Assembly: GCF_003367505.1 (NCBI RefSeq)
Contig: NZ_PXXX01000021.1
Coordinates: 1 to 63,709, forward strand
Origin: Lysinibacillus capsici
Lineage (GTDB): Bacteria; Bacillota; Bacilli; Bacillales_A; Planococcaceae
Reading direction: 5' to 3'
Length of the DNA stretch: 63,709 nucleotides
How positions within the stretch are numbered: the stretch's first letter is position 1; each line of letters starts with the position of its first letter. Position numbers and translations under genes: made by a program. The notes beneath the pieces were generated by a model, which was given only the letters and a program-made list of their open reading frames with translations, had not been told where the DNA came from and searched no databases. Below, one piece after another: positions 55,819-63,709 of this stretch.

Positions 55819-56723
55819 ACATAGCGTCGGAAATTTTGGCTTGCAATACCATACACTTCTTCATCTGAAAAGCGTGTACGTAATGCCTCTAGTAAATTTT
55901 GTGCCTCTCCTGCATGGGCTAAGCCACTGACAGTCCTATCAATCCCATCAAAATCGGAGCCTAATCCAATATGCTCCACACCTACCAGTTTAGCTAAATG
56001 CTCCACATGCCCCACTAAATGGTCTAGTGTTGCACCTTTGCCTATAAAGAGTGGGAAATAAACTACATGGATATGTCCTCCCGCCTCAACAAGTGCCTTT
56101 GCCTGGGCATCAGTTAAGTTACGCGGGTGATCACATAGTGCACGTGCATTACTATGGCTTGCAATAATATGCTTTGCAAGCGGCAAGACATCCCAAAAGC
56201 TTTGCTCATTTAGATGGGACACATCAATAATAATATCGCGTTCATTTAATAATTGTATAACTTCTTTACCAAATGGCTTTAAACCAAGAGTTGCATCCTG
56301 TTCAGCACCATGGGCCACAGCATTTCCTTCATTCCATGTTAAACCTACCAACTTCACCCCTGCATCCAGTACAGCTGTCAGTTTTGTTAAATCTTCGCCA
56401 ATGGCACTACAGCCCTCTAAGCTTAAAATGGCTCCAATTTCGTGGGAAGCTAATTGATCTAACTGTGCCCAATCTGTAATATGCACCATGCCCTCTGTTT
56501 GTAATACGTGAGTATGGAATGCTTCGATTTGGCGCATGACCTCAAGAAATTGTAAACTTTGTGGGATTTTTGGGTCAATAAAGATAGCGAACACTTGCGC
56601 CTCTACTTGCCCTAATTGCAATCTTTTTTGATTAGCATGTATTCGTACATCCTCAGCAAAATTGGCCGTTTCAAGAGTAGTTAACTTTAAAAGCGCATCA
56701 CAATGTAAATCAATAATCTTCAT
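55797..56723 (-). CDS. membrane-type dipeptidase (renal dipeptidase family)
   Basis: A 308-residue zinc-dependent M19 peptidase. The zinc ligands are in DLHCDAL (HxD, residues 6-8) and SLEGC (Glu), with later His in DVSHLNE and SHSNARALCDHPRNL, then GSDFDGI. It hydrolyses dipeptides and in some species beta-lactams. No signal peptide is present, so the protein is cytosolic here. GTAGAGGTGAGG precedes the ATG. Confidence 0.9.
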   Translation of the reverse strand: MKIIDLHCDALLKLTTLETANFAEDVRIHANQKRLQLGQVEAQVFAIFIDPKIPQSLQFLEVMRQIEAFHTHVLQTEGMVHITDWAQLDQLASHEIGAILSLEGCSAIGEDLTKLTAVLDAGVKLVGLTWNEGNAVAHGAEQDATLGLKPFGKEVIQLLNERDIIIDVSHLNEQSFWDVLPLAKHIIASHSNARALCDHPRNLTDAQAKALVEAGGHIHVVYFPLFIGKGATLDHLVGHVEHLAKLVGVEHIGLGSDFDGIDRTVSGLAHAGEAQNLLEALRTRFSDEEVYGIASQNFRRYVKKAATR

Positions 56724-56770
56724 ATCCTCACCTCTACAGTTATTATACTGCTTCTGCGAGGAAAAACTTA

Positions 56771-57220
56771 CTAAATTTTATCCTGTGGTGTATCAGAAGA
56801 GCCGAATTCCTCCAGCTCAATAAAATCATCTGATTTTGGTGTCGAAGAAAGAACATCTTCTTCCACTGGTCGTAAATTGTCTTCTTTCTTTTCTGCATGT
56901 TCCACACATGTCAGAGCTTGCGGCATTGCCTTTAAGCGACCAATCGGAATTTCTTTACCACAGACTGTACAATTGCCATATGTACCGTCTGCCATTGCTT
57001 GAAGAGCTTCTTTTATTTCTTCAGCATTATCACCACGATGCTCATCAATAGCCATTTCTGTAAGCTGATCCGTTAAATCACTTGCATTATCAGCTGGATG
57101 ATTATCATAATTCGATAATTCTGTCGCTTGAGGTCGCTCTGATTCTTCTATTCGTTGTTCTATTTCTTGTAATTCTTGCTCTAGTTGTCTTTTTAATTGT
57201 TGCATTACCTGTTGATCCAC
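56771..57220 (-). CDS. yteA: YteA-like DksA/TraR zinc-finger protein
   Basis: A 149-residue protein with an N-terminal coiled coil (residues about 1-75) and a zinc finger CTVC...TCVEH. The last ligand is His instead of the DksA Cys (CxxC-x17-CxxH, with 17 residues by my count). C-terminal tail is acidic. In Bacillus this YteA type is probably a transcription or spore-associated factor; the function is not established. Translation starts at GTG (57220), as AGGAGG lies 7 nt before it. Its neighbour is the MerR gene upstream, 75 nt away. Confidence 0.85.
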   Translation of the reverse strand: MDQQVMQQLKRQLEQELQEIEQRIEESERPQATELSNYDNHPADNASDLTDQLTEMAIDEHRGDNAEEIKEALQAMADGTYGNCTVCGKEIPIGRLKAMPQALTCVEHAEKKEDNLRPVEEDVLSSTPKSDDFIELEEFGSSDTPQDKI

Positions 57221-57295
57221 AATAATCTCCTCCTCATGCTTTCATTTTTTCCTGTTTTACGATTTCTAAAACATGTCAGCATAAGGAAGACCTAT

Positions 57296-58057
57296 TTACT
57301 TACTTGTATAAGCTATAATGGCGTCATGCAAAAATTGCGCTGCTCCTGTTTCACCACGCTCATCATAATAAGCTGTAAAGCGTTCATCAGCAATATACAT
57401 TTGTGCCAGCCCTGCATGTGCCTCTTTGGAATACTCTTTCCACGTAAAGTTGAGCCAGCGTTTATGCAACTCTGCAACTTCCATCGCAATGTCACTTGTT
57501 GTATCTCCAAGTTTCATTGCCTCTGCTAAACGTTCAAACATTTGCTGTTCTAGCTGTTGCATCGCTTGATATTGTTGCTCCGTCATGTTCATAAGCTTAG
57601 CATTGGATGCATCCACTGTTTCATTCCCATATTTCTCACGGATTTCTTTGCCGTACTGCTTTTCGTTATTCTCAATTAACTTTTCTTTAAAGCCTTTAAA
57701 TTTTTCTTCATTAGACATTGGTTGTTCCTCCTCAATGGATTGTATTGTTTTTTCTACTGTCTGTAAGATCGTTTCCAACTGCTCTTTGCGTTGAAGCAAA
57801 GCAGCTCTATGTGTTTTGAGCGCCTCAGCATGCTGAAAATTTGGTGCTTGAATAATAGCCTGAATTGTCGCTAATTTCATATCCAAAGCACGGTAAAATA
57901 AAATCTGCTGCAACATATCGACCTCCCATTGGCCATAAAATCGATAACCTGCCTCATTGGTTCTTGCTGGTTTCAGCAATCCAATTTCATCATAATAACG
58001 CAATGTTCTTGTACTAACGCCCGATAGTTGAGCAAGCTCCTGAATGGTATATTCCAT
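57296..58057 (-). CDS. MerR-family regulator with TipAS domain (Mta-like)
   Basis: A 253-residue regulator. N-terminal winged helix (residues 1-70, TIQELAQLSGVSTRTLRYYDEIGLL), a long dimerisation helix (about 75-115), then a TipAS ligand-binding domain (about 120-250, SNEEKFKGFKEK). B. subtilis Mta and Streptomyces TipA are the models; they activate multidrug transporters. There is no transporter nearby. GGAGGTGATGAG precedes the ATG. The promoter at 58079 has the 19-bp spacer typical of MerR-regulated promoters, suggesting autoregulation. Confidence 0.88.
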   Translation of the reverse strand: MEYTIQELAQLSGVSTRTLRYYDEIGLLKPARTNEAGYRFYGQWEVDMLQQILFYRALDMKLATIQAIIQAPNFQHAEALKTHRAALLQRKEQLETILQTVEKTIQSIEEEQPMSNEEKFKGFKEKLIENNEKQYGKEIREKYGNETVDASNAKLMNMTEQQYQAMQQLEQQMFERLAEAMKLGDTTSDIAMEVAELHKRWLNFTWKEYSKEAHAGLAQMYIADERFTAYYDERGETGAAQFLHDAIIAYTSK

Positions 58058-58078
58058 CTCATCACCTCCACTAATGCT

Positions 58079-58109
58079 ACTGTAAGCTTTGACGCAACGT
58101 TAAGGTCAA
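58079..58109 (-). promoter_or_regulatory. 19-bp-spacer promoter, probable MerR target
   Basis: On the minus strand TTGACC and TACAGT are separated by exactly 19 nt, the elongated spacer that MerR-family activators distort. TTGAC-N11-GTCAA in the spacer is a dyad that may be the regulator site. It precedes the regulator gene by 20 nt. Confidence 0.75.
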
Positions 58110-58172
58110 GAGTTAAAATAAAAAAATTTAATTAAACTTAATTATACTTTCAAATCCTTTTACAAAAGGAAA

Positions 58173-58203
58173 ATAGCAAACTAGTAAATCACTAGTTTGC
58201 TAT
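58173..58203 (-). terminator. terminator of the diaminopropionate ammonia-lyase gene
   Basis: Arms ATAGCAAACTAGT/ACTAGTTTGCTAT surround a 5-nt loop and include the stop codon of the gene. TTTTCCTTTT follows on the minus strand. The first 12 nt of the arms also occur in the hairpin at 1466. Confidence 0.8.
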
Positions 58204-59414
58204 TGATTCGCATATTTCCCATGCCATACTATTTCTCGATAACTCTCTTTATCTGTATCACCCTCTGTATTAATAAACAGCACCCTTGCCTGTTCATTTA
58301 GGTGCAAGGTATGTTTTAATTCCTTATATTGTTCATCAGTCATTATTTCATAAAAGCAACCAAATGGCGCCGCTCCTGATTCACCAGCTATAATGCGAGT
58401 GTCTGTAGCTAAAGGATTTCCTAGAACGCGCATACCTGTTGCTGCTATTTCTTCCTCACAGGAGATACTTATTTTTGTGTAGGCTTTTAAGATTTGCCAA
58501 GCCTGTGGATTCGGTTCACCACAAGCAAGACCTGCCATTATAGTTTGCATCTCCCCACCAACAGTGACAAATTGATCTGTATTTTTCTTAAAGCTTTCAT
58601 AATAGCAATTAGCGACATGTGGCTCAACCAAGACAAATGTAATATCCTGCTCATAGTATTGCTGTAAAAATGCTACTACTGCTCCGGCAAAGGACCCCAC
58701 ACCAGCTTGCAAAAATACATGTGTTGGGGCTTGCTGTATCTGTTCAACAATCTCCTGTACAAGGGTTGTGTACCCCTGCATAATCCATAATGGAATTTCA
58801 TCATAGCCTTGCCACATTGTATCCTGAATCAAAACCCAACCATTTTCTAGTGCAAGCTGTGAGGTATAACGAACAGTATCGTCATAATTCATTGTCGTAA
58901 TTTCAGCAAAAGCCCCTTCACTTTTAATATGCAGTAACCGCTCAGCGGCGCTACCAGCTGGCATATATATTCTTGCTTGAAAACCCAGTTCTCTTGCAGC
59001 CCATGCCACACCACGACCATGATTTCCATCTGTCGTTGAAATAAATGTTAGATTGCCTACTTGCGCTCTTACTTCTGGAGTTTTTAACTGTTCAAACGAT
59101 AGCTCCTCTATATTCCTTCCAAGCTTATTGGCAACATATTGCGCAATTGCATAAATACCTCCTAAAACTTTAAAGGCATTTAAACCAAATCGATAAGATT
59201 CATCTTTAATCATAATTTTTTCTACATCCATATATGAAGATAGTGCCTCAAGATGATGGAGTGGTGTCTTCTCAAATTGCTCATATGTACGCTGAAATTG
59301 ACCAACCTTCTTCACTTGATCTAGTGAAAAATATGGAAGTATTGCTGTTGCTTGTTTTATATGATCTTGCTCTAAATAATGCTGATTATAAACCCACCTT
59401 AATTTTTCCTTCAT
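58200..59414 (-). CDS. dpaL: diaminopropionate ammonia-lyase
   Basis: A 404-residue PLP-dependent enzyme of fold type II. The PLP lysine is in NAFKVLGG (with FGLNAFK), with the phosphate-binding Gly-rich SAAERL and STTDGNHGRGVAWAAR upstream, and AGVGSFAGAV. GESGAAPFG ends the active site region. It converts 2,3-diaminopropionate to pyruvate and ammonia (E. coli YgeX). Start at 59414 is the third in-frame start; GGGGG is 6 nt upstream. It stands between MerR and iron uptake genes with no shared operon; its substrate source is not evident here. Confidence 0.9.
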   Translation of the reverse strand: MKEKLRWVYNQHYLEQDHIKQATAILPYFSLDQVKKVGQFQRTYEQFEKTPLHHLEALSSYMDVEKIMIKDESYRFGLNAFKVLGGIYAIAQYVANKLGRNIEELSFEQLKTPEVRAQVGNLTFISTTDGNHGRGVAWAARELGFQARIYMPAGSAAERLLHIKSEGAFAEITTMNYDDTVRYTSQLALENGWVLIQDTMWQGYDEIPLWIMQGYTTLVQEIVEQIQQAPTHVFLQAGVGSFAGAVVAFLQQYYEQDITFVLVEPHVANCYYESFKKNTDQFVTVGGEMQTIMAGLACGEPNPQAWQILKAYTKISISCEEEIAATGMRVLGNPLATDTRIIAGESGAAPFGCFYEIMTDEQYKELKHTLHLNEQARVLFINTEGDTDKESYREIVWHGKYANQ

Positions 59415-59501
59415 CGTCATCCCCCTCAATTTATGGTCAATATCTACATCATAGTCTATCTAACTTTAAAGTACCAGGAGAGTATATATTAGGAAGTAAA
59501 A

Positions 59502-59540
59502 AAACTATACATTTATCGAACATCGATAAATGTATAGTTT
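59502..59540. terminator. terminator downstream of the siderophore-binding gene
   Basis: Arms AACTATACATTTATCG/CGATAAATGTATAGTT enclose a 4-nt loop, with A/T runs on both sides, 10 nt past the stop of the gene ending at 59550. Confidence 0.85.
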
Positions 59541-59549
59541 ATAAGAAAA

Positions 59550-60530
59550 TTATTTAACAAAGATTTCTTTCACTTGATCTAGCATAATATTCGCAGCTAA
59601 AATGCCTCCAGCCGTATTCCAAATGACATCATCCACCTTATGTGCATTGCCTTTTTGGACAGCTGATAAGTTTTTCCAAAGCGGGTCTTGTGTCCACTCT
59701 TGTTCAGTTGCTAGTGCTGAATCATCGCCTGTTGGCATGTACGTGAAGTAGAAAATAACATCCCCATCCATTTGAGGGATCGCTTCTTTCCCTACTTCAA
59801 TCGCTAAGTTTCCTAGTTTAGCATTATCTTTAAATAAATCTGCTTGCGCTGCAACACGTTTAAATCCTAAAGCATCAAAAATCACACCTGAGAATGAATC
59901 TGTGTAATAGATACGAGATTTATCGGCCATAAAGCGTACAAATGAAACTTCTTGGTTGGTTTGTTCTCCAAGTTCTTCTTTCAGAGCTTGTAACTTATCT
60001 TCGTAAGCTTTTAGAACTTCTTCACCTTTTGTTTCTTGATTTACTGCTTTAGCGTATAATTTAAAATTCTCTTTCCAGTCACCACGTAATGTATCAGAAA
60101 ACACAGTTGGAGCAATTTTGCTAAGTTTAGCATAATCTTTTTCTTGTCGTAATTTATTGCCAATGATTAAATCTGGCTTTAAAGAAGCAATTTTTTCGAT
60201 ATTTATTTCATGTTCAATACCGACAACCTCTACACCTTCCATTTGATCCTTGATGTGATCATACCATGGATCGCCTGTCCAAGATTGAACAGCACCTACT
60301 GGTTTAATACCTAGAGCTAATAATGCTTCTGTTCCTTCATTAGTTAAAACAACGATACGTTTTGGTGTGTCTTTTACTTCAGTTGTCCCCATTGCGTGGT
60401 CAACACTGTAAGCATTGCTTTCTTTTGTACTTTCTTCTTTGGCATCATCCTTAGAAGTACCGCATGCTGCCAGAACAAAAATAGCAACCACAGCTAGTAA
60501 AACTAATAGTTTTTGAAAAGCTTTTTGCAC
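59550..60530 (-). CDS. iron-siderophore ABC transporter binding lipoprotein
   Basis: About 326 residues of the FecB/FhuD family (cluster A-II). A signal peptide ends in the lipobox LAAC. The binding domain starts RIVVLTNEGTEALLALGIKPVG and includes IASLKPDLIIGNKL. It binds ferric siderophore at the membrane; the type is not predictable from sequence. The start is the GTG at 60530, with GGAGG 8 nt upstream; the in-frame TTG at 60545 lies before that site. Divergent from the permease genes and under a Fur box. Confidence 0.88.
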   Translation of the reverse strand: MQKAFQKLLVLLAVVAIFVLAACGTSKDDAKEESTKESNAYSVDHAMGTTEVKDTPKRIVVLTNEGTEALLALGIKPVGAVQSWTGDPWYDHIKDQMEGVEVVGIEHEINIEKIASLKPDLIIGNKLRQEKDYAKLSKIAPTVFSDTLRGDWKENFKLYAKAVNQETKGEEVLKAYEDKLQALKEELGEQTNQEVSFVRFMADKSRIYYTDSFSGVIFDALGFKRVAAQADLFKDNAKLGNLAIEVGKEAIPQMDGDVIFYFTYMPTGDDSALATEQEWTQDPLWKNLSAVQKGNAHKVDDVIWNTAGGILAANIMLDQVKEIFVK

Positions 60531-60578
60531 CTTTTCTTCCTCCAATGTATATGATAAAATGTTTAAGCATATTTGACG

Positions 60579-60600
60579 AGAATGAAAATCACTTTCATCT
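60579..60600. promoter_or_regulatory. Fur box in the divergent iron uptake region
   Basis: TGAAAATCACTTTCA forms a 7-1-7 inverted repeat close to the Fur consensus TGATAATNATTATCA. It lies between the promoter of the binding protein gene and its start codon and could also affect the divergent permease operon. Confidence 0.75.
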
Positions 60601-60617
60601 GTCTAAGAACGATATTA

Positions 60618-60646
60618 ATCGTATTGTATGTAACTATCAAAGTCAA
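60618..60646 (-). promoter_or_regulatory. candidate promoter of the siderophore-binding gene
   Basis: On the minus strand TTGACT and TACGAT are 17 nt apart. The Fur box lies just downstream of the predicted start. Confidence 0.5.
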
Positions 60647-60689
60647 TAACTAATTTAATAATTTTCCAAGAAAAGAGTACACGTTAAAT

Positions 60690-61691
60690 ATGATATTAAA
60701 AAATAATTATTCCAAAATGATTGCTTTACTAGTAGGAGTCATACTATTACTTCTTTCTATGGGGATCAGTATTGTGTATGGTTATGCAAATACTTCTATT
60801 CAAACTACGTATGAATCTTTTAGACAATTTAACAATTCAAATGAGCATCTTATTATTCAAAATGTTCGAATTCCAAGAGCTCTTATAGCCAGTTGCGTTG
60901 GTGCTTCATTAGCTATTACAGGCGTGCTTATGCAGACCTTAACGAAAAATCCATTAGCCTCTCCTGGAATTTTGGGCATTAATGCAGGAGCAGGCTTTGC
61001 TGTTGTCTTTGCCATGATTTTTTTCCACATTTCAAGCTTGCAATCTTTTGCGTGGATTGCATTTCTTGGTGCTGCAATCGCTGCTTTATCCGTTTATGGG
61101 ATTAGTTTCTCAGGTAGAGATGCTGTTACTCCAGTGAAAATAACTTTAGCTGGTGCTGCCATCAGTGCCCTATTTGCATCATTTACACAAGGTTTACTCG
61201 CTACAAATGAAGCAGAGCTTGATCAAGTTTTGTTTTGGTTAGCAGGTTCTGTACAAGGTAGAAAACTTGAAATTCTACTATCTGTTCTACCGTATCTAGT
61301 AATTGGGTGGATTGCTGCCCTCATCATTTCCCCCAAAATGAATATTCTTGCTCTTGGCGATGATGTAGCAAGAGGTCTTGGTTTACGTTTAGGACTTATG
61401 AAGATATTGGTCGGTCTTATTGTTATTTTTTTAGCAGGGGGAGCAGTTGCAATTGCTGGCCCCATTGGTTTTATAGGGATTGTCGTTCCCCATTTTGCGC
61501 GCAAGTTTGTCGGCACTGATCATCGATGGCTTATTCCTATGGCTGCTTTACTTGGGGGGATACTTTTATTGCTGGCTGATGTTGCGGCTCGTTATATTAT
61601 CATGCCACAAGAAGTTCCAGTAGGCGTCATGACTGCTATGATTGGCACACCATTCTTTATTTACCTTGCGCGAAAAGGTGGAAAAAAATAA
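60690..61691 (+). CDS. FecCD-type iron-siderophore permease
   Basis: A 333-residue permease with about nine or ten helices, FecCD family. LIIQNVRIPRALIASCVGASL is the family N-terminal motif, NPLASPGILGINAGAGFAVV the substrate-path motif, and GPIGFIGIVVPHFARKFVGTDHR the ATPase coupling loop. Its upstream ribosome binding site is weak. Its stop overlaps the start of the next permease (TAATG), so the two are coupled and form the transmembrane heterodimer. Confidence 0.92.
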   Translation: MILKNNYSKMIALLVGVILLLLSMGISIVYGYANTSIQTTYESFRQFNNSNEHLIIQNVRIPRALIASCVGASLAITGVLMQTLTKNPLASPGILGINAGAGFAVVFAMIFFHISSLQSFAWIAFLGAAIAALSVYGISFSGRDAVTPVKITLAGAAISALFASFTQGLLATNEAELDQVLFWLAGSVQGRKLEILLSVLPYLVIGWIAALIISPKMNILALGDDVARGLGLRLGLMKILVGLIVIFLAGGAVAIAGPIGFIGIVVPHFARKFVGTDHRWLIPMAALLGGILLLLADVAARYIIMPQEVPVGVMTAMIGTPFFIYLARKGGKK

Positions 61692-62746
61692 TGAAACATG
61701 TAAAAACAATTCGTTTACTTCAACAAAAAATTTCATTTTTAATAGATGTACAAGCTATAAAAAAATTAACAGTGATTTGCATACTAACTCTTGCCGTGTT
61801 CTTTCTTAGTGCATCATTTGGTGATTCATTCATCAATCCATTTAAAGTTTTACAAGCTTTTTTTGGTTACGGCTCAGATTTTGATCAACTGATTATTATT
61901 GATTTTCGAATGCCTCGAATTTTCATGGCCTTGTTTGCTGGAATGGCGTTAGCCGTCGCAGGTGCAGTTTTACAAGGAATCATTAAAAATCCACTTGCCT
62001 CACCTGATATAATCGGCATATCTGCTGGTGGTGGGGCAGCGGTTGTTGGTTTCTTAGCCATTTTCAGTGATTCTAATCACTCTTTAACAGTTAGTATAGA
62101 GTGGTTGCCATTAGCAGGATTCATAGGTGCTACTATCGTCGGATGTATAGTCTACCTATTTGCTTGGAAAGATGGTGTCACACCAAATCGTCTTGTCTTA
62201 ATCGGTATTAGCGTGTCGGCATTCATGCAAGCAATTACTACAATGTTAATGATTATCGGCCCAATTTATCAAGCAAGTGAAGCGAATAAATGGATTACGG
62301 GTAGTGTCAAAAGTTCGGATTGGGATCAAGTACAAATCGTTGTTCCATTGATTATTGTACTTCTACTTATCACCTTTTTTATTACTCGGCAGTTAAATGT
62401 TCAAGAATTAGGTGATGATACAGCATCAAGCCTAGGGCAGCCTGTTCAAAAAACACGCCTTTACTTAATTCTATTATGCTCCAGTTTAGTAGCGAGTGCC
62501 ATAGCATTTGCTGGTGCTATTGGGTTTGTAGGATTAATGGCTCCTCATATTGCACGACGCATTGTTGGTTCATCGTTCGGTGTACTTATTCCAGCATCCG
62601 CTGCAATTGGCGCATTGCTTGTAATGGTTGCAGATATTATAGGTCGTACAGCATTTAGCCCATTAGAAGTACCCGCAGGCGTCTTTACTGCTGCTATCGG
62701 TGCTCCTTACTTTATCTATTTATTATTTAGAAACCCTAAAAAATAA
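61691..62746 (+). CDS. FecCD-type iron-siderophore permease
   Basis: A 351-residue permease with the same plan as its neighbour: a longer cytosolic N-terminus (about 30 residues), IIDFRMPRIFMALFAGMALA, NPLASPDIIGISAGGGAAVV and GAIGFVGLMAPHIARRIVGSS. It begins one nucleotide overlapping the previous stop. The ATPase gene follows after 15 nt. The two unlike permeases suggest a heterodimer such as FecC/FecD or FhuB/G. Confidence 0.92.
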   Translation: MKHVKTIRLLQQKISFLIDVQAIKKLTVICILTLAVFFLSASFGDSFINPFKVLQAFFGYGSDFDQLIIIDFRMPRIFMALFAGMALAVAGAVLQGIIKNPLASPDIIGISAGGGAAVVGFLAIFSDSNHSLTVSIEWLPLAGFIGATIVGCIVYLFAWKDGVTPNRLVLIGISVSAFMQAITTMLMIIGPIYQASEANKWITGSVKSSDWDQVQIVVPLIIVLLLITFFITRQLNVQELGDDTASSLGQPVQKTRLYLILLCSSLVASAIAFAGAIGFVGLMAPHIARRIVGSSFGVLIPASAAIGALLVMVADIIGRTAFSPLEVPAGVFTAAIGAPYFIYLLFRNPKK

Positions 62747-62761
62747 AGGAGTCTATACTAC

Positions 62762-63556
62762 ATGACTGAATCTTTATTAACCAAATCTCTAACATTAAGT
62801 TATGGTGATTTCAATATTATCGAAGATCTCAATTTATCTATTCCTTTGAATGAAATTACTGTATTAATCGGAGCGAATGGCTGTGGTAAATCCACACTCT
62901 TACGCTCCATTGCTCGATTATTAAAACCTAAAAAAGGCTCCGTTTTATTAGACGGTGAGGATATTTTTAAATTATCTACAAAACAAGTGGCTAAAAACCT
63001 CTCTATTCTTCCTCAATCTCCTGTTGCACCAGAAGGCTTAACTGTCCTACAACTTGTGAAACAAGGTCGCTATCCTTACCAAAGTTGGCGACAACAGTGG
63101 ACTGAAAAGGATGAAGAAATCGTTTTAAGCGCTTTAAAAGCTACAGGTACAGAGCATTTACAAGATAGACCAGTAGATGAGCTATCAGGAGGACAACGTC
63201 AACGTGCTTGGATAGCTATGACGCTTGCTCAAGATACAGATATCATTCTTTTAGACGAGCCTACGACATACTTAGATTTAACTCATCAAATAGACGTTTT
63301 AGATTTACTATTCGAATTGAACCAACAGCAAAAGCGAACTATTATTATGGTACTACATGATATTAATCTTGCTTGTCGCTATGCCGATCATATTATTACA
63401 GTGCGTGACCGTGGTGTCTATCGTCAAGGGAAACCAGAAGAAATTATGACCACTGATTTAGTTAATCATGTGTTTGACCTTGATTGCCAAATGACGACAG
63501 ATCCAATCTTTGGTACACCTCTTTGCATCCCATATGGAAAAGGGCGAAAAATTTAA
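62762..63556 (+). CDS. iron-siderophore ABC ATPase
   Basis: A 264-residue ATPase of the FecE/FhuC family. Walker [11 protein letters not shown] (about residues 37-46), signature LSGGQRQR, Walker [14 protein letters not shown] and switch His in [25 protein letters not shown] lies between. AAAGGAG precedes the ATG. It powers the two permeases. The gene is followed by a terminator, so the operon is permease-permease-ATPase with the binding protein divergent. Confidence 0.94.
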   Translation: MTESLLTKSLTLSYGDFNIIEDLNLSIPLNEITVLIGANGCGKSTLLRSIARLLKPKKGSVLLDGEDIFKLSTKQVAKNLSILPQSPVAPEGLTVLQLVKQGRYPYQSWRQQWTEKDEEIVLSALKATGTEHLQDRPVDELSGGQRQRAWIAMTLAQDTDIILLDEPTTYLDLTHQIDVLDLLFELNQQQKRTIIMVLHDINLACRYADHIITVRDRGVYRQGKPEEIMTTDLVNHVFDLDCQMTTDPIFGTPLCIPYGKGRKI

Positions 63557-63576
63557 TCGCTAATTTGAAAAACAAC

Positions 63577-63610
63577 AAGCCTACACAGTTTAATCCTTCT
63601 GTGTAGGCTT
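63577..63610 (+). terminator. terminator of the iron uptake operon
   Basis: Arms AAGCCTACACAG/CTGTGTAGGCTT with a 10-nt loop, then TTCATTT. Confidence 0.8.
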
Positions 63611-63657
63611 TCATTTATTATAGCTTTGTTATAAATCTAAATATCAAGTAAATTAAA

Positions 63658-63691
63658 AAGTGCAGTAGATGTAAATTCATCTACTGCACTT
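63658..63691 (-). terminator. hairpin for a gene beyond the right edge
   Basis: Arms AAGTGCAGTAGATG/CATCTACTGCACTT with a 6-nt loop and an upstream A-run (T-run on the minus strand). It probably ends a minus-strand gene that lies outside the window. The last 18 bases hold nothing I can name. Confidence 0.65.
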
Positions 63692-63709
63692 AGTATGACC
63701 CGTACGGGA

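Noticed and set aside
60690..61691. A second Fur box close to the permease operon start
   Set aside because: The sequence near 60611-60630 has weak dyad symmetry only and does not match the 7-1-7 pattern.
1..63709. CRISPR arrays, tRNA or rRNA genes, prophage or integrase genes
   Set aside because: I looked for regular repeats, clover-leaf ends and recombinase motifs on both strands and found none.

Overview
The window is low-GC Firmicute chromosome, most likely Lysinibacillus or a close Bacillaceae/Planococcaceae relative; this is inferred from gene content and order, not from a search. Supporting signs are strong AGGAGG-type ribosome binding sites, a T-box leader on leuS, a SAM-I (S-box) leader on metK, Zur and Fur boxes of the Bacillus type, and a backbone that follows the B. 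subtilis yt* region: leuS, ytqA-ytqB, ytpA, ytoA, metK, pckA, ytmA, ytkD, yidD, a zinc-binding lipoprotein, menE/B/H/D/F, menA, yteA. No tRNA, rRNA, insertion sequence, prophage or CRISPR array was seen.

Left accessory region (1-15.5 kb). After an EamA-type exporter comes a solute-uptake locus: two tandem CodA-like amidohydrolases and a Dpp/Opp-type lipoprotein on the minus strand, divergent from two permeases, two ATPases, a short LytS/YesM-type histidine kinase, an AraC-type response regulator and a polytopic membrane protein. Two tandem 20-bp repeats in the divergent promoter region are candidate regulator sites. An ECF sigma/anti-sigma pair with a matching self-promoter and a NupC-type nucleoside transporter follow.

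Backbone part 1 (15.5-31.8 kb). leuS with its leucine T-box; a SulP anion transporter with an ArsR repressor and a perfect operator palindrome; an MFS transporter; the tRNA wobble-uridine modification pair ytqA/ytqB; a sodium:alanine symporter; a YtpA-like hydrolase whose nucleophile serine is replaced by glycine; a gamma-carbonic anhydrase-like protein; metK with its SAM riboswitch; pckA; ytmA and the nudix hydrolase ytkD.

Central accessory island (31.9-44.7 kb), inserted between ytkD and yidD. It holds an M29-like metalloenzyme, an IclR regulator, an M20 deacylase, a DUF1177 protein and a full DppFDCB-type transporter on the minus strand, divergent from its binding lipoprotein, two tandem amidohydrolases (the first lacking the metal-binding HxH) and an AroM-family protein carrying a racemase-like cysteine pair. 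Two near-identical copies of a 23-bp element flank the divergent promoters. The gene set suggests uptake and catabolism of an unidentified amide, cyclic-amide or peptide-like compound. This is the best candidate for an undescribed system in the window.

Backbone part 2 (44.7-63.7 kb). Two tiny membrane proteins with yidD; a Zur-boxed zinc-binding lipoprotein; a secreted transglutaminase-like protein; the menaquinone genes menF-menD-menH-menB, then a terminator and a separate menE, with menA divergent and menC absent; a membrane-type dipeptidase; a DksA-like YteA; a MerR/Mta-type regulator with a 19-bp-spacer promoter; diaminopropionate ammonia-lyase; and a Fur-boxed siderophore uptake system of binding protein, two permeases and ATPase.
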